Notes under the pieces: generated by a model | What the model saw: only the letters and a program-made list of their open reading frames with translations | What the model was told of the DNA's origin: nothing | Database searches by the model: none | Shown here: positions 8,203 to 20,415 of the stretch, piece after piece | Numbering within the stretch: position 1 is the stretch's first letter | How the letters are laid out: each line of letters begins with the position of its first letter | Origin: Paraburkholderia ribeironis | Lineage (GTDB): Bacteria > Pseudomonadota > Gammaproteobacteria > Burkholderiales > Burkholderiaceae | Assembly (NCBI RefSeq): GCF_900019265.1 | Contig: NZ_CYGX02000012.1 | Location: 208,393-272,392, forward strand | Reading direction: 5' to 3' | Length of the DNA stretch: 64,000 nucleotides | Program-made: the position numbers and the translations under genes

Positions 8203-10473
8203 TCAATCGCGTTCGGCAGACGCCTCGAAAAACGCCCTCACCACCTCCATCTCACGCGTGCGCTTGAACGGCGGCAGGCTTTGCCAGATGCGCCGCCCAT
8301 ACGGTTTATCAACGAGACGCGTGTCGCAGATCATCAGCACGCCACGATCGGTCTCAGCGCGAATCAGACGTCCCGCGCCCTGCTTCAGCGTGATCACGGC
8401 CTGCGGCAACTGATGAACGGCGAACGGGCTCAAGCCTTTTTTGGTCAGCGCATCGAGACGCGCGGATAGCACCGGATCGTCGGGCGGTGCAAACGGCAGC
8501 TTGTCGATCACCACCAGCGACAGCGCATCGCCGCGCACGTCCACGCCTTCCCAGAAACTCTGACTACCCACCAGAATTGCATTGCCGTATGCGCGGAAGC
8601 GCTCGAGCAATTCGGTGCGGCTCGCATCGCCCTGCACGAGCAGCGGATAGTCCCAGCCGCGCGCTTCGATCGTGTCGCGCAATTTCGCGGAGATGCGGTC
8701 CACCGCGCGCAGGGTCGTGCACAACATGAACACGCCGCCACCCGACGCTTCGATCACGGGCAACGCGGCGTCGAACACGGCGTCGGTGAACATCGGCGAT
8801 GACGGCTGCGGCAGATTGCGCGGCACGTACAGCAGCCCTTGCGTCGGATAGTCGAAGGGGCTGGGCAGCGTCATCGAGCGTTTCGCGTTCAGGCCCATCT
8901 GCGCGGCGTAGTGCGTAAAGTCGCCGCGCACCGACAACGTGGCCGACGTGAAGATCCACGCACGCGGCACGCCGCCGCGTTGCTTCGCGAAGATCGGCGC
9001 GACCGACAGCGGCGTTTCGTGCAACTGCACGGTATGCGCGAAGACTTCGATCCAGCGGACCTTTTCATTCGGCTCGCCGGGTTCGCCGCTGCTGTCGGCC
9101 GACGCGCCCTGATGAGTTTCGGCCGCGTGGCGCTCGGTCTCGGTGGGCGGCGTGGTCCAGCCGGCCAGCATGCCTTGCAGTTCGCGCGCTCGGCGCAGAC
9201 AGGCGCCGATCGATTCGGCGCGCTCGGCCTGCCCCGCGAGCGCGGACGCCAATGCATCGAGTTCGGTTTCGAGCGTGTCGAGCGTGGCGAATAACGGATG
9301 ATCGTCGGGCAACTGGCCGATCGACAAGCGCACCGAGTCTTCCTTGAACGCGAGCCGCACGTCGCGCGCCGCACGCTCGAGCGTCGCGCCGAGCTTGACC
9401 CAGTCGACCGCCTCGCGCGCATGTCCGAGGCCTTCGGCGACCGAATCGCGCGCAAGCTCGAGAAACTGCGCGGTGGACAACGTCTCGCCGAAAAACAGCG
9501 TCGCGGTCTCGGGCAGTTGATGCGCTTCGTCGAAGATGATGGTGTTGGCAGTGGGCAGCAGCTCGGCCATGCCGGTGTCGCGCAACATGATGTCGGCGAA
9601 AAACAGATGGTGATTGACCACCACGATATCGGCCTGCTGCGCTTCGCGACGCGCCTGCATGACGAAGCAGTCCTTGTAATGCGGGCACTCCTGGCCCAGA
9701 CAGTTTTCGCGCGTCGACGTGACCATCGACCACACCGCCGCCGTTTCGGGCACGCTCGCGAGTTCGGCTTTGTCACCGGTGCGCGTGATCTTCGCGAAGC
9801 GCACGATGTCCTGCAGATACGAGGTGTCCTGGCGCGACGGCAGACGGCCGTTATCCGCGGTGCGTTGCAGATAGTAGTGGCACAGATAGTTGGCGCGCCC
9901 CTTGAGCATGGCCACCGACACCGGCACTGCGAGCGCGTCGCGCACGGTCGGAATGTCGCGCTGAAACAGCTGGTCCTGCAGATGCTTCGTACCCGTGGAG
10001 ACGATCACCTTGCCGCCCCACAGCATGGCCGGCACGAGATACGCATACGTCTTGCCGGTACCCGTACCCGCTTCGACGATCAGCGTGTTTTCGCTGCCAT
10101 CGAGCCCGCCCGATTCAGCGCTTTCAGTGGCGTCGGCCACGGCCTCGGCGTGCGCTGCCTGCAGGCGCCGGGCGGGCCGCTTGTGCGCCTCGAACATCGC
10201 GGGTTCGGGCATGGCGCGGCCGGACGCTTCCATCGCGGCGGCCACCGCGCGTGCCATCTCGATCTGCGACGCCCGCGCACGATAGCCGTCGATCTGACGG
10301 GCCAGCAAACCGTTGTCGGCGAAGATGTCGTTCAGTTCGGCGACGCGCCGTGGATGCAGCGACGCGCTCAGCGTGGATGCGGCAGTACGCGGCGCCGGTG
10401 CGCCGGTTTGTGCTGCCGCGTCTCCCGGCGTGGTGCGGGATGAAGTTTCGAGCGGTGAATTCAAGGCAAGCAT
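8203..10473 (-). CDS. ATP-dependent DNA helicase, DinG/YoaA (XPD-like) family
   Basis: 756-aa superfamily 2 iron-sulfur helicase. Walker A is AGTGTGKT (135-142), the DEAH box is at 315-318 (FDEAHQLPE), and four cysteines that would hold the 4Fe-4S cluster lie between them (C198, C258, C263, C269). C-terminal helicase motifs include GSQSFWEGVDVRGD and QGAGRLIR. The family unwinds 5'-3' at forks, R-loops or damage; the bacterial members are DinG and YoaA. The first ~40 residues are low-complexity Ser/Thr/Ala and the true start may lie further in. Compared with E. coli YoaA (636 aa), the extra length lies at the N-terminus, around 95-130, and in the region 430-470 (TETERHAAETHQGAS). The YdcH-like gene lies 54 bp upstream. 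Confidence 0.9.
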   Translation of the reverse strand: MLALNSPLETSSRTTPGDAAAQTGAPAPRTAASTLSASLHPRRVAELNDIFADNGLLARQIDGYRARASQIEMARAVAAAMEASGRAMPEPAMFEAHKRPARRLQAAHAEAVADATESAESGGLDGSENTLIVEAGTGTGKTYAYLVPAMLWGGKVIVSTGTKHLQDQLFQRDIPTVRDALAVPVSVAMLKGRANYLCHYYLQRTADNGRLPSRQDTSYLQDIVRFAKITRTGDKAELASVPETAAVWSMVTSTRENCLGQECPHYKDCFVMQARREAQQADIVVVNHHLFFADIMLRDTGMAELLPTANTIIFDEAHQLPETATLFFGETLSTAQFLELARDSVAEGLGHAREAVDWVKLGATLERAARDVRLAFKEDSVRLSIGQLPDDHPLFATLDTLETELDALASALAGQAERAESIGACLRRARELQGMLAGWTTPPTETERHAAETHQGASADSSGEPGEPNEKVRWIEVFAHTVQLHETPLSVAPIFAKQRGGVPRAWIFTSATLSVRGDFTHYAAQMGLNAKRSMTLPSPFDYPTQGLLYVPRNLPQPSSPMFTDAVFDAALPVIEASGGGVFMLCTTLRAVDRISAKLRDTIEARGWDYPLLVQGDASRTELLERFRAYGNAILVGSQSFWEGVDVRGDALSLVVIDKLPFAPPDDPVLSARLDALTKKGLSPFAVHQLPQAVITLKQGAGRLIRAETDRGVLMICDTRLVDKPYGRRIWQSLPPFKRTREMEVVRAFFEASAERD

Positions 10474-10527
10474 TCCTGCAAAGTCCGGCTCGCGCGACGC
10501 GCGCCCGGCGCCTGCCAGGCCGCGAAC

Positions 10528-10746
10528 TCAGGCGCGTGCGTCCGGTTCGAGCTGCAATTGCAGCAAGATGATGGTGTCCTTGACTTTGAGTTTGCGCTTT
10601 TTCAGGCGCTGCAACTCGAAGTCGTCGATGCCGGGCTCATCCGACATTCGGTCGATCAATCGATCGAGCCCACTGTGCTCCGATTCCAGTTGCAGAATGC
10701 GGTCGCGAAGTGTGTTCGCGTCGATGACGTGGCGGTGATCGCGCAT
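10528..10746 (-). CDS. YdcH/DUF465 family small protein
   Basis: 72-aa helical protein with the DUF465 pattern: an N-terminal amphipathic helix (LRDRILQLESEHSGLDRLID), a short turn, and a basic second helix ending LKKRKLKVKDTI. It is predicted to form a helical hairpin or coiled coil. Members are widespread in proteobacteria and have no settled function. It is transcribed in the same direction as the helicase gene downstream, 54 bp apart, so the two may share a transcript. Confidence 0.85.
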   Translation of the reverse strand: MRDHRHVIDANTLRDRILQLESEHSGLDRLIDRMSDEPGIDDFELQRLKKRKLKVKDTIILLQLQLEPDARA

Positions 10747-10874
10747 GCTCGCCTCCTCTCGTCTGTGGCACGGACTGCGTGCGCAGACCGACGCCTGAGG
10801 TTGCTGTCCGGCTCAAAACGCGTTACGGCGACTACGACCCCGGCGACGGTCCGCCAGGGCCTGCTACAGCACAT

Positions 10875-11897
10875 TCACTGTTGCTGCTGCTTCTGCTGCT
10901 CTTCGAGTTGTTGCTGCTTCAACTGGTCCTGACGCTTCTGCTCGGCCTTCTCGGCCGCCTGCTTCTGACGTGCTTCCACATCGGCCTTGTGCTGTGCTGC
11001 ATCGGCCTGCTTCTTCTCGAAGCTCTGCTGTTTCTCGATGCGCTCCTGCTCCTTCTGCGCGCCCTGCTGACGCGCTTGCTCGAGCTTGCGCTGGAAGTCG
11101 GCCTGTTTCTGATCGTAGGTCTGCTGGTTGGCTGCCGCCTGCGATGGGCTGATGCCGCGCTGCGCCTGGTCCAGCGCATGCTGGCGCTGCTTTTCTTCAT
11201 AAGCCTCGGCGTTGGCGGCGCGTTGTGGCGCCTCGGCGTTGCGCCGCGCCTGATCGAGCTCGTTCTGACGCTGCTTTTCCAGGTAAGCCTGCTCGTTGCG
11301 CGCATCCTCGGCGGCACGCTGCGGCGCATCCGCCTCGTTGCGAGCGCGTCGCAGTGCCGCCCGCTCGTCACGTGCGCGCGCGCGCTGCGCACGCTGCTCG
11401 CCGTCGAGCGCGAGCTGCTCCTTGCGAATTTGCGCCTGCACGAGGCGCATGCTGTCGCGCGCGCGGTTCAGACAGTGATTGACGAAGAACCTGCTGTAGC
11501 AGTTGTGCTGGGCGACCGCGAACTGGTAGTTGTTCTCCTCGGTGCGCTGATCCAGCGCCTGTTGCCGTGCCTCGAACGAACTCTCCGACGCTGCCACCTC
11601 GCTCGCGCTATCTGCACTGCCGGCGCCGCCGGCGTTGCTGGTGTTCGTGTGGCCAGTTGGCTGCTGATGCGGTGCAGCCGGTGTCGCGGCCTGCGCAAGC
11701 GCGTCCGCGGAGACCGTCGGGGTAGTGTCATTGGCTGCGGCCGCCGGCGTTTGCGCCGCAGCCGGTATGGACACGGCCAATGCGGCCGCCATCACGCACG
11801 ACACACACGAGGCGGCCAGGCTCCGCTGCGGAACGTATATCGACCCGTGCATCGACCCAACAAGCATGGACCCGACTACAGAGCGCGATGCCGACAT
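10875..11897 (-). CDS. Exported Gln/Ala/Arg-rich coiled-coil protein
   Basis: About 340 aa. An N-terminal signal-like segment (SLAASCVSCVMAAALAVSIPAAAQ) suggests export. After a Ser/Thr/Ala linker comes a short cysteine-containing motif (AQHNCYSRFFVNHCLNRARD, two Cys ten residues apart) that looks like the only globular part. About 200 residues of charged heptad-like sequence follow, rich in Gln, Glu, Lys and Arg, with repeats of the type EKQRQ(N/H)(E/A)LDQA(R/Q)R, ending in a Gln-rich tail. The start is uncertain: ATG 11897 was chosen, ATG 11852 is equally possible, and no start has a good ribosome-binding site. I recognise no family with certainty. Divergent from tex. Confidence 0.7.
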   Translation of the reverse strand: MSASRSVVGSMLVGSMHGSIYVPQRSLAASCVSCVMAAALAVSIPAAAQTPAAAANDTTPTVSADALAQAATPAAPHQQPTGHTNTSNAGGAGSADSASEVAASESSFEARQQALDQRTEENNYQFAVAQHNCYSRFFVNHCLNRARDSMRLVQAQIRKEQLALDGEQRAQRARARDERAALRRARNEADAPQRAAEDARNEQAYLEKQRQNELDQARRNAEAPQRAANAEAYEEKQRQHALDQAQRGISPSQAAANQQTYDQKQADFQRKLEQARQQGAQKEQERIEKQQSFEKKQADAAQHKADVEARQKQAAEKAEQKRQDQLKQQQLEEQQKQQQQ

Positions 11898-12197
11898 GAC
11901 ATTGGTGAGTGGCGAACGCGACAGAAACAACGGCGATCTGGACGAACCCGGCGACAGACCCGGTGAAAGGCGGGAGACCCAGCGGGGGCCCAGACGGTTG
12001 AGGAATAAGGAGATTGGCAACGTCGTAGAGGGTCAACGGAACATGCCCGAAATTCTATCACCCTGCGGTTGAGCCCTTTGGCATTTATGGCAAAATGCCC
12101 CGCTCTAGCAACCTGGTCGCAGCGCGCACGCCCGGCGTGTCCCGACGAGCCGTCAGCGCGCGGCCCCTGACTGAGTCCGCAGGAACACCAAGACCTT
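11898..12197. promoter_or_regulatory. 300-bp divergent intergenic region with candidate tex promoter and palindrome
   Basis: For tex (+) there is TTGAGC at 12069-12074 and CAAAAT at 12091-12096 with a 16-bp spacer. A perfect 7-bp inverted repeat, GGCATTT/AAATGCC with a 6-bp centre (12080-12099), overlaps the -10 and could be an operator or an early hairpin. Nothing else recognisable. Confidence 0.4.
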
Positions 12198-14546
12198 ATG
12201 ACGGAAACCGTAGCACTCAAGATCGTCCAGCGCATCGCCACTGAACTATCCGTCCAGCCGCGCCAGGTCGCGGCCGCGGTGGAACTTCTCGACGAAGGCG
12301 CAACTGTTCCGTTCATCGCCCGCTACCGTAAGGAAGTGACCGGCAATCTCGACGACACGCAACTGCGCAATCTCGAGGAACGCCTGCTCTATCTGCGCGA
12401 GCTCGAAGACCGGCGCGCTGCGATCATCACGAGCATCGCCGAACAGGGCAAGCTCACCGACGAACTGCGCAGCGCGATCGAAGCCGCTGACAGCAAACAG
12501 GTGCTGGAAGATCTGTATCTGCCGTATAAGCCGAAGCGCCGCACGCGTGCGCAGATCGCCCGCGAAGCCGGTCTGCAGCCGCTCGCCGATGCGCTGCTCG
12601 GCAACCCGCTGCTCGACCCGCAAACCGAAGCCGCCGCCTATGTCGACGCCGAAAAAGGCGTTGCAGACGTCAAGGCCGCGCTCGACGGCGCACGCGACAT
12701 CCTCTCCGAACAATTCGGCGAAACGGCCGAGCTGCTCGGTAAGCTGCGCGATTATCTGTTCAACCAGGGCGTGGTGTCGTCGAAGGTGGTCGAAGGCAAG
12801 GAAACCGCCGAAGAAGAGAAATTCCGCGATTACTACGACTACGCCGAGACCATTCGCACCGTGCCGTCGCATCGCGCGCTGGCGCTGTTCCGCGGCCGCA
12901 ACGCGGGCGTGCTGATGGTCAAGCTGGGCCTGGGCGAAGAGCTCGACGCACAGGTGCCGCATTCGGGCGAAGCGCTGATCGCGCGGCACTTCGGCATCGC
13001 CAATCAGAACCGCCCGGCCGACAAGTGGCTCTCCGACGTGTGCCGCTGGTGCTGGCGCGTGAAGGTGCAGCCGCATCTCGAAAACGAACTGCTCACCAAG
13101 CTGCGCGACGAAGCCGAGCACGAAGCGATTCGCGTGTTCGCGCGCAATCTGAAGGACCTGCTGCTCGCCGCGCCGGCTGGTCCGAAGGCGGTGATCGGCC
13201 TTGATCCGGGGCTGCGCACCGGCGTCAAGGTGGCGGTGGTCGATCGCACCGGCAAGGTGCTCGCTACCGACACGATCTACCCGCACGAGCCGCGCCGCGA
13301 CTGGGACGGCTCGCTGGCGAAGCTCACGCGCATCGCCGCGCAGACCCAGGCCGAACTGATCAGCATCGGCAACGGCACGGCGTCGCGTGAAACGGACAAG
13401 CTCGCGAGCGAGCTGATCGCGCGTCAACCGGAACTCAAGCTGCAGAAGATCGTCGTGTCCGAAGCCGGCGCGTCGGTGTACTCGGCCTCCGAACTCGCGG
13501 CGAAGGAATTCCCCGAGATGGACGTGTCGCTGCGCGGCGCGGTGTCGATTGCGCGCCGTCTGCAGGACCCGCTTGCGGAACTGGTGAAGATCGAGCCGAA
13601 GGCGATCGGCGTCGGCCAATACCAGCACGACGTGAACCAGCGTGAACTGGCGCGTTCGCTCGACGCGGTGGTCGAAGACTGCGTGAACGCGGTCGGAGTG
13701 GACGCGAACACTGCATCGGTCGCGCTGCTGGCGCGCGTGTCGGGGCTGAACGCGACGCTCGCGCGCAACATCGTCGACTATCGCGATGCGAATGGTCCGT
13801 TCCCATCGCGCGAACATCTGCGCAAGGTGCCGCGCCTGGGCGACAAGACCTTCGAGCAGGCGGCCGGATTCCTGCGCATCAACAACGGTGAGAATCCGCT
13901 CGACCGCTCGTCGGTCCACCCAGAAGCATATCCGGTCGTCGAGCGGATGCTCGCGAAGATCAGCAAACAGGTCGGCGAAGTGCTCGGCAATCGCGACGCG
14001 CTTCGTGGACTGTCGCCGGGCGAATTCGTCGACGAACGTTTCGGACTGCCGACCGTGCGCGACATTCTGCTCGAACTCGAAAAGCCGGGCCGCGACCCGC
14101 GTCCCGAGTTCAAGACCGCGACGTTCCGCGAAGGTGTCGAGAAGGTCAGCGATCTGAGCCTGGGCATGGTGCTCGAAGGTGTCGTGACGAATGTGGCGGC
14201 GTTCGGCGCGTTCATCGACATTGGCGTGCATCAGGATGGTCTGGTGCACGTGTCGGCCATGTCGACGAAGTTCATCAAGGACCCGCACGAGGTCGTCAAG
14301 GCCGGCCAGATCGTCAAGGTGAAGGTGCTGGAAGTCGACGTGAAGCGCCAGCGTATCGCGCTGACCATGCGTCTGGACGACGAACCCGGTGCAGGCGCCG
14401 CGCGTAGCGGTGGCGGTGCACAACAGGATCGCGGCGGCTTCGGCCGTGCGGGCGGCGCTGGACGCGGCGCATCGCAACAACGCTCGCGCGAACCGGAAAC
14501 GGGTGGCGCGATGGCCGCGGCTTTCGCGAAGCTCAAGCAGAAGTAA
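12198..14546 (+). CDS. tex: Tex family transcription accessory / RNA-binding protein
   Basis: 782-aa cytoplasmic nucleic-acid-binding protein. Domains in order: N-terminal helical Tex region (about 1-320), a YqgF/RNase H-like domain starting [18 protein letters not shown] (D336), helix-hairpin-helix segments (around 490-560, e.g. [17 protein letters not shown]), and a C-terminal S1 domain (about 655-728, [19 protein letters not shown]). The tail is Gly/Arg/Gln-rich, often seen on RNA-binding proteins. Full length and intact. The family influences transcription and toxin or virulence gene expression. Monocistronic, with a strong terminator at 14688. Confidence 0.96.
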   Translation: MTETVALKIVQRIATELSVQPRQVAAAVELLDEGATVPFIARYRKEVTGNLDDTQLRNLEERLLYLRELEDRRAAIITSIAEQGKLTDELRSAIEAADSKQVLEDLYLPYKPKRRTRAQIAREAGLQPLADALLGNPLLDPQTEAAAYVDAEKGVADVKAALDGARDILSEQFGETAELLGKLRDYLFNQGVVSSKVVEGKETAEEEKFRDYYDYAETIRTVPSHRALALFRGRNAGVLMVKLGLGEELDAQVPHSGEALIARHFGIANQNRPADKWLSDVCRWCWRVKVQPHLENELLTKLRDEAEHEAIRVFARNLKDLLLAAPAGPKAVIGLDPGLRTGVKVAVVDRTGKVLATDTIYPHEPRRDWDGSLAKLTRIAAQTQAELISIGNGTASRETDKLASELIARQPELKLQKIVVSEAGASVYSASELAAKEFPEMDVSLRGAVSIARRLQDPLAELVKIEPKAIGVGQYQHDVNQRELARSLDAVVEDCVNAVGVDANTASVALLARVSGLNATLARNIVDYRDANGPFPSREHLRKVPRLGDKTFEQAAGFLRINNGENPLDRSSVHPEAYPVVERMLAKISKQVGEVLGNRDALRGLSPGEFVDERFGLPTVRDILLELEKPGRDPRPEFKTATFREGVEKVSDLSLGMVLEGVVTNVAAFGAFIDIGVHQDGLVHVSAMSTKFIKDPHEVVKAGQIVKVKVLEVDVKRQRIALTMRLDDEPGAGAARSGGGAQQDRGGFGRAGGAGRGASQQRSREPETGGAMAAAFAKLKQK

Positions 14547-14687
14547 GTGCGCAGCGTCGGCGCGTGATTCGCTCACGCGCTGTTGCGCGCATGCTCATGC
14601 TCATGCACACATGCGCCGCCGGATTGCTTACGCCGGCACTCGGGTGGATCAGTATGCGGCGCTTCGATCATGCGGTTCTGCGGCCAT

Positions 14688-14719
14688 AAAAAAACCCACG
14701 CGTTCGCGTGGGTTTTTTT
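14688..14719. terminator. Bidirectional terminator between tex and kup
   Basis: Stem CCCACGCG / CGCGTGGG with a TTCG loop, flanked by A7 and T7. It sits between two convergent genes (tex + and kup -) and fits both. Confidence 0.92.
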
Positions 14720-14758
14720 GCGCCCCGCCATGCGAGGCGCGAGCACCACTGACTGCCG

Positions 14759-16645
14759 TCAGATCTCGATCTTGGTCCCCAACTCCACCACCCGATTGGC
14801 CGGGATGCTAAAGAAGTCGGTCGGCTTCGCGGCGTTCTGGTGCATCCACGCGAACACCCGCTCGCGCCACACCGACATGCCCGGCAATTGCGTCGGCACC
14901 ACGGTTTCGCGAGCGAGGAAGAATGACGTGTCCATCAACTCGAACGTCATGTCGTGAGTGCGGCCGACCTCGAGCAGCACCGCCTTCACGTCAGGCGTTT
15001 CGTTGAAGCCGTAGGCCGCCTTGACGAGATACAAACCGCCGTCGATATCCTTGACCGTCACGCGCTCCGCGTCGTTCACGTAGGGAATGTCACGCGTCAC
15101 GAAGGTCAGGAAGATCGTGCGTTCATGCAGCACCTTGTTGTGCTTCAGATTGTGCAGCAGGCTCACCGGCACGAGCGAATCGCTGCCGGTCAGATAGATC
15201 GCCGTACCCGACACGCGATGCGGCGGATGCGCGAGCAGCCCTTGCAGGAACGGCATCAGTGGAATACCGTCGGCGGCCGTGCGCTCCTTGACGATCATCC
15301 TGCCCTTGAACCAGGTCATCAGCAGGAAGAACAGCAGCGCGCCGATACAGAGCGGCAGCCAGCCGCCCTCTGCGACCTTCAGCAGATTCGCGCCGAAGAA
15401 GCCGAGGTCGACCGTCATGAACACCCCGATGATCAACGCCACCAGCAACTTGTTCCATTTCCACACGTTGACCATCACGACGCACGCGAGCACCGTGGTG
15501 ATCACCATTGTGGCCGTCACGGCGATACCATACGCAGCGGCGAGATTGTCCGAGCTCTTGAAGGCGATCACGATGCACAGGATGATGAACAGCAACATCC
15601 AGTTCACCACCGGCACATAGATCTGGCCGATCGCCAGTTCCGACGTGTGCAGGATCTTCATACGCGGCACATAGCCAAGCTGGATCGCCTGGCTCGTCAG
15701 CGAATACGCCCCGGAGATCACCGCCTGCGACGCGATCACGGTCGCCACCGTCGACAGCACGACGAGCGGCAGCACCGCCCATTCCGGTGCCAGCAGGAAG
15801 AACGGATTTTCGATGGCCTTCGGGTCGTGCATCAGCAGCGCGCCCTGGCCGAAGTAGTTCAGCACCAGCGAGGGCATCACCAGCACATACCACGCCATAC
15901 GGATCGGCTTCGCGCCGAAGTGGCCCATGTCGGCGTACAGCGCTTCGGCGCCGGTCAGCACCAGCACGACCGAACCGAGTACCACGTAGGCCTGCAGCAC
16001 GTGCGCGGCCATGAAGGTGTACGCATAATACGGATTCAATGCGCGGATCACGATGGGTGACTGCAGGATGTGCCACAGGCCGAGCGCGGCAAGCACCAGG
16101 AACCACAGCACCATGATCGGACCGAACAGGCGGCCGACCATCGCCGTGCCGTGCCGCTGAATCCAGAACAGCAAGATCAGGATCACGATCGTCAGCGGTA
16201 TGACGAGATGCGACAGATGCGGTGCGGCAACCTCCAGCCCTTCGACCGCCGAGATCACGGAAATGGCCGGCGTAATCACCGCGTCGCCATAAAACATGCA
16301 GGCACCGAAGATGCCGAGCATCATCAGCAGGCCGGCCGCTTTCGACTTCTGGTCGAGCGAGCGCAGCGCCAGCGCCATCAGCGCGAGCACGCCGCCCTCG
16401 CCGTTATTGTCGGCGCGCATCACGAACATCACGTACTTGATGCCCACCACGATCACGATCGCCCAGAACAGCAGCGAAATCACGCCGAGAATCGATTGAT
16501 CCGTCAGCGGGATGCCATGCGACGGGCTGAACGCTTCCTTCAGCGAATACAACGGGCTCGTGCCGATATCGCCGAACACCACTCCGATCGCGGCAATCGC
16601 GAGGGAAGGCAGGGGCTGCTTATGCACGTGATTGTTATCTGTCAT
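14759..16645 (-). CDS. kup: Low-affinity potassium transporter Kup
   Basis: 628-aa KUP/HAK/KT family potassium uptake protein. The N-terminus has the signature [19 protein letters not shown], followed by about 12 transmembrane segments to about residue 450 and a cytoplasmic C-terminal domain of about 180 residues ending [13 protein letters not shown] 16645 ([13 protein letters not shown]) was chosen; the 39 in-frame residues upstream are unlike the family. Convergent with tex; likely its own transcript, since a minus-strand terminator at 16862 separates it from the phosphoribosyltransferase gene. Confidence 0.96.
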   Translation of the reverse strand: MTDNNHVHKQPLPSLAIAAIGVVFGDIGTSPLYSLKEAFSPSHGIPLTDQSILGVISLLFWAIVIVVGIKYVMFVMRADNNGEGGVLALMALALRSLDQKSKAAGLLMMLGIFGACMFYGDAVITPAISVISAVEGLEVAAPHLSHLVIPLTIVILILLFWIQRHGTAMVGRLFGPIMVLWFLVLAALGLWHILQSPIVIRALNPYYAYTFMAAHVLQAYVVLGSVVLVLTGAEALYADMGHFGAKPIRMAWYVLVMPSLVLNYFGQGALLMHDPKAIENPFFLLAPEWAVLPLVVLSTVATVIASQAVISGAYSLTSQAIQLGYVPRMKILHTSELAIGQIYVPVVNWMLLFIILCIVIAFKSSDNLAAAYGIAVTATMVITTVLACVVMVNVWKWNKLLVALIIGVFMTVDLGFFGANLLKVAEGGWLPLCIGALLFFLLMTWFKGRMIVKERTAADGIPLMPFLQGLLAHPPHRVSGTAIYLTGSDSLVPVSLLHNLKHNKVLHERTIFLTFVTRDIPYVNDAERVTVKDIDGGLYLVKAAYGFNETPDVKAVLLEVGRTHDMTFELMDTSFFLARETVVPTQLPGMSVWRERVFAWMHQNAAKPTDFFSIPANRVVELGTKIEI

Positions 16646-16861
16646 AGACGCGATGAAATCCGTTCCCTGAGCGGGAAAAACGACCGCTATTCTAAACTGC
16701 CCGCCTGACACCGTCCCGCTTGTTGTGGATACACCACGTGGATAGTCCGCGCAGTGTAGCACTGCGCTCCGGGCACGTCTGCCGGGCCGGCCGGGCGGCG
16801 GGCGCCGGCCTCACGCGCTTTGCGAAGCGTGCTTCGCGCCAGCTGCGCATGATACGCATAC

Positions 16862-16892
16862 AAAAAAACGGAGCCCGAGCGGGCTCCGTTTT
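16862..16892 (-). terminator. Terminator of the purA-phosphoribosyltransferase transcript
   Basis: On the minus strand the stem ACGGAGCCCG/CGGGCTCCGT is followed by a run of T, about 50 bp downstream of the phosphoribosyltransferase stop. Confidence 0.85.
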
Positions 16893-16942
16893 GCGGGTAC
16901 TGCGCACAATACCGCGCGACGTGCAAGGCGCCGCAGCAGGCA

Positions 16943-17533
16943 TCACTCGTTCGCCGACTCCTGCGACTGCGCGACGCCGCGCTTGATCCACGCGCCGAGG
17001 TTATGCGGACGAACCGTATCCCACTCCTCGAACGGCTGATGGATCCACGGGTTGGTCGGCAGGTACTGGACGTGGTAATCGGGCTTTACCTTCGAGCAGC
17101 CCTTGTACCAGAGCACCGCCGAGCGCACCGCGGTGATCGCCGGATAGCGTTCCTTCAGGTGCTGTTGAACCCGCGCCAGCGTGACGCCCGAATCGACCAG
17201 GTCATCGACCAGCAGCACGTTGCCGTGCAGCTCGCCGCGCGTCATCGTGATGTATTGCGCGATGTCGAGTTCGCCCTGCTCCGTGCCGGCCGCTTCGCGA
17301 TACGAGCTGGTGGCGAGAATCGCCAGCGGCAGATCGTAGATGCGCGAGAGCTGGTCGCCAACGCGCAGGCCGCCGCGTGCGAGGCACAGGATCTTGTCGA
17401 ACTTCCAGCCCGATTCGTGCACGGCCAGCGCCAGCAACTCGATCAGCCGGTGATATTCGTCCCAGCCGACCCACAGGTTCTTGTCGTCATTGCGCGGATC
17501 TTTCATCGCGATCATGGGTACACCTTGCACCAT
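16943..17533 (-). CDS. Phosphoribosyltransferase (hypoxanthine/guanine type)
   Basis: 196-aa type I phosphoribosyltransferase. The PRPP-binding loop is VLLVDDLVDSGVTL (acidic pair at 110-111), preceded by CLARGGLRVGDQLS as in purine salvage enzymes. It would convert a purine base plus PRPP to the nucleotide; the exact base is not readable from sequence. Three ATGs compete: 17533, 17515 (with AAGG 6-7 nt upstream) and 17506; I give the longest. It begins 3 bp after the purA stop, so purine interconversion (PurA) and salvage are co-expressed. Confidence 0.88.
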   Translation of the reverse strand: MVQGVPMIAMKDPRNDDKNLWVGWDEYHRLIELLALAVHESGWKFDKILCLARGGLRVGDQLSRIYDLPLAILATSSYREAAGTEQGELDIAQYITMTRGELHGNVLLVDDLVDSGVTLARVQQHLKERYPAITAVRSAVLWYKGCSKVKPDYHVQYLPTNPWIHQPFEEWDTVRPHNLGAWIKRGVAQSQESANE

Positions 17534-17536
17534 GGA

Positions 17537-18913
<1,377 letters not shown>

Positions 18914-18981
18914 CTACCTATGTTCGCGGAACCTTCCGAATTTTTCCGTTTCCGCTCAACGGTATGCACGTTTTGGTGGGT

Positions 18982-19015
18982 ATAGAAAAGAGAGCGCGCC
19001 CCCGTGGGCGCGCCC
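18982..19015 (-). terminator. Possible terminator between hisZ and purA
   Basis: The minus strand reads a GC-rich hairpin with arms GCGCGCCC and GGGCGCGC and a 4-nt loop, then CTCTCTTTTCT. The T-run is interrupted, so termination may be partial. Confidence 0.5.
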
Positions 19016-19089
19016 GGTTCGACGACAGTGTCGACGCCATCCGATCAGCGCTGAGGACAGGCCTCAGGCGGATCGACCGGAGCGCGCTT

Positions 19090-20241
19090 TCACGAGCGCG
19101 GTTCGACGACCCATGCGCCGTTGCGCTCGACCAACACGCGGTCGAACGCGAATTCATCCAGATCGTGCTCGTGACCAGGCAGCGCCTGAATCACCACTTC
19201 GCCCGCATCGCGCAATGCGGCGACGCTCACGCGCAACGCGTCGTCGTGCTGCCACGGCGCGAGGATCGCGCTACTGCGCGCTTCGACCGGCGAGATCCGG
19301 GCCACCTCGCGCAGATCGAGCGAAAAGCCGGTTGCCGCACGCGCCCGGCCATAAGCCTGGCCGACGTGATCATAACGGCCGCCGCGCGCCACCGCATTCG
19401 GCACGCCGTCGACATACGCGGAGAACATCACGCCGCTGTGGTACGCGTAGCCGCGCAGATCGGCGAGGTCGATCATCACTTCGGCGCCGTCCACCTGGCT
19501 CGCGAGAAACGCCAGGTCGTCGAGCGCGCGGGCGATCGTCGGCGAATTCGGCAGGCGCGCACGGGCTTCTTCGAGCACCGACGCGTCACCGTACAGCGTG
19601 GGCAGCGCGCGCAACGCGTCGCGGATGACCGGCGTGAGCCCTGCCGTCAGTTCGACGAGGCGCGGCACGTCCTTGCCCGCCAACGCGTCGTACAGCGACT
19701 CGCCGAGTTCGTCCGCGGCCGGTTCCGCTTCGATCAACGCCTCGAGCACGCCTGCATGACACAGGTCGAGGCGTACCTTGCCGAGACCGGCCAGACGCAG
19801 CGCATCGAGCATCAGCTGCTGGATCTCGAGGTCCGCCTCGAGACCGGCGTGACCGTAGATCTCCGCGCCGATCTGGATCTGCTCGCGCGTTGCGTGCAGA
19901 CCGCGCGGCCGCGTATGCGCGACATTGCCGGCGTAGCAAAGACGCGTAACGCCCTGGCGGTTCAGCAGGTGCGCGTCGATGCGCGCGACCTGCGGCGTGA
20001 TGTCGGCGCGCAGACCGAGCGTGCGCCCGGACAACTGGTCGACCAGCTTGAAGGTGCGCAGGTTCAGATCGTGACCGCCGCCGGTGAGCAGCGACTCGAG
20101 GTACTCGAGCAGCGGCGGCATGACCATCTCGTAGCCATACGAACGGAAACGGTCCAGCAGATGGCGCCGCAATTCTTCGATCTTGCGGGCTTCCGACGGC
20201 AGCACGTCGGCAATATTCTCGGGAAGTAACCAGGTCGACAT
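19090..20241 (-). CDS. hisZ: ATP phosphoribosyltransferase regulatory subunit HisZ
   Basis: 383-aa paralogue of histidyl-tRNA synthetase that lacks the anticodon-binding domain and serves as the regulatory partner of short-form HisG in the first step of histidine synthesis. The class II synthetase core is recognisable: [14 protein letters not shown] start, [31 protein letters not shown] and [11 protein letters not shown] true hisS exists separately at 28294, which supports the HisZ assignment. ATG 20241 starts at the conserved N-terminus; the 30 residues upstream in frame are Arg-rich and unlikely to be translated. hisG is not in the window. Confidence 0.95.
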   Translation of the reverse strand: MSTWLLPENIADVLPSEARKIEELRRHLLDRFRSYGYEMVMPPLLEYLESLLTGGGHDLNLRTFKLVDQLSGRTLGLRADITPQVARIDAHLLNRQGVTRLCYAGNVAHTRPRGLHATREQIQIGAEIYGHAGLEADLEIQQLMLDALRLAGLGKVRLDLCHAGVLEALIEAEPAADELGESLYDALAGKDVPRLVELTAGLTPVIRDALRALPTLYGDASVLEEARARLPNSPTIARALDDLAFLASQVDGAEVMIDLADLRGYAYHSGVMFSAYVDGVPNAVARGGRYDHVGQAYGRARAATGFSLDLREVARISPVEARSSAILAPWQHDDALRVSVAALRDAGEVVIQALPGHEHDLDEFAFDRVLVERNGAWVVEPRS

Positions 20242-20415
20242 CGATACAGTCCTACGGCGTTGAACACGGCGGCTAAAGGCGCCGGAAGTGAGTGTGTAAA
20301 TGGCGGGCGGCGGCTCGACTCTGGCGGTCATCGCAGGCGCCGACGCGCCGCGCTACGCCAGAGGCGCGCCCTTGCGCGCCGGGCACGGGCGCGGCCGGAT
20401 CGCTGCACGGCCTCC

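Noticed and set aside
12246..14576. 776-codon frame antisense to tex
   Set aside because: Arg/His/Leu-rich shadow with no start signal or domain; tex is certain.
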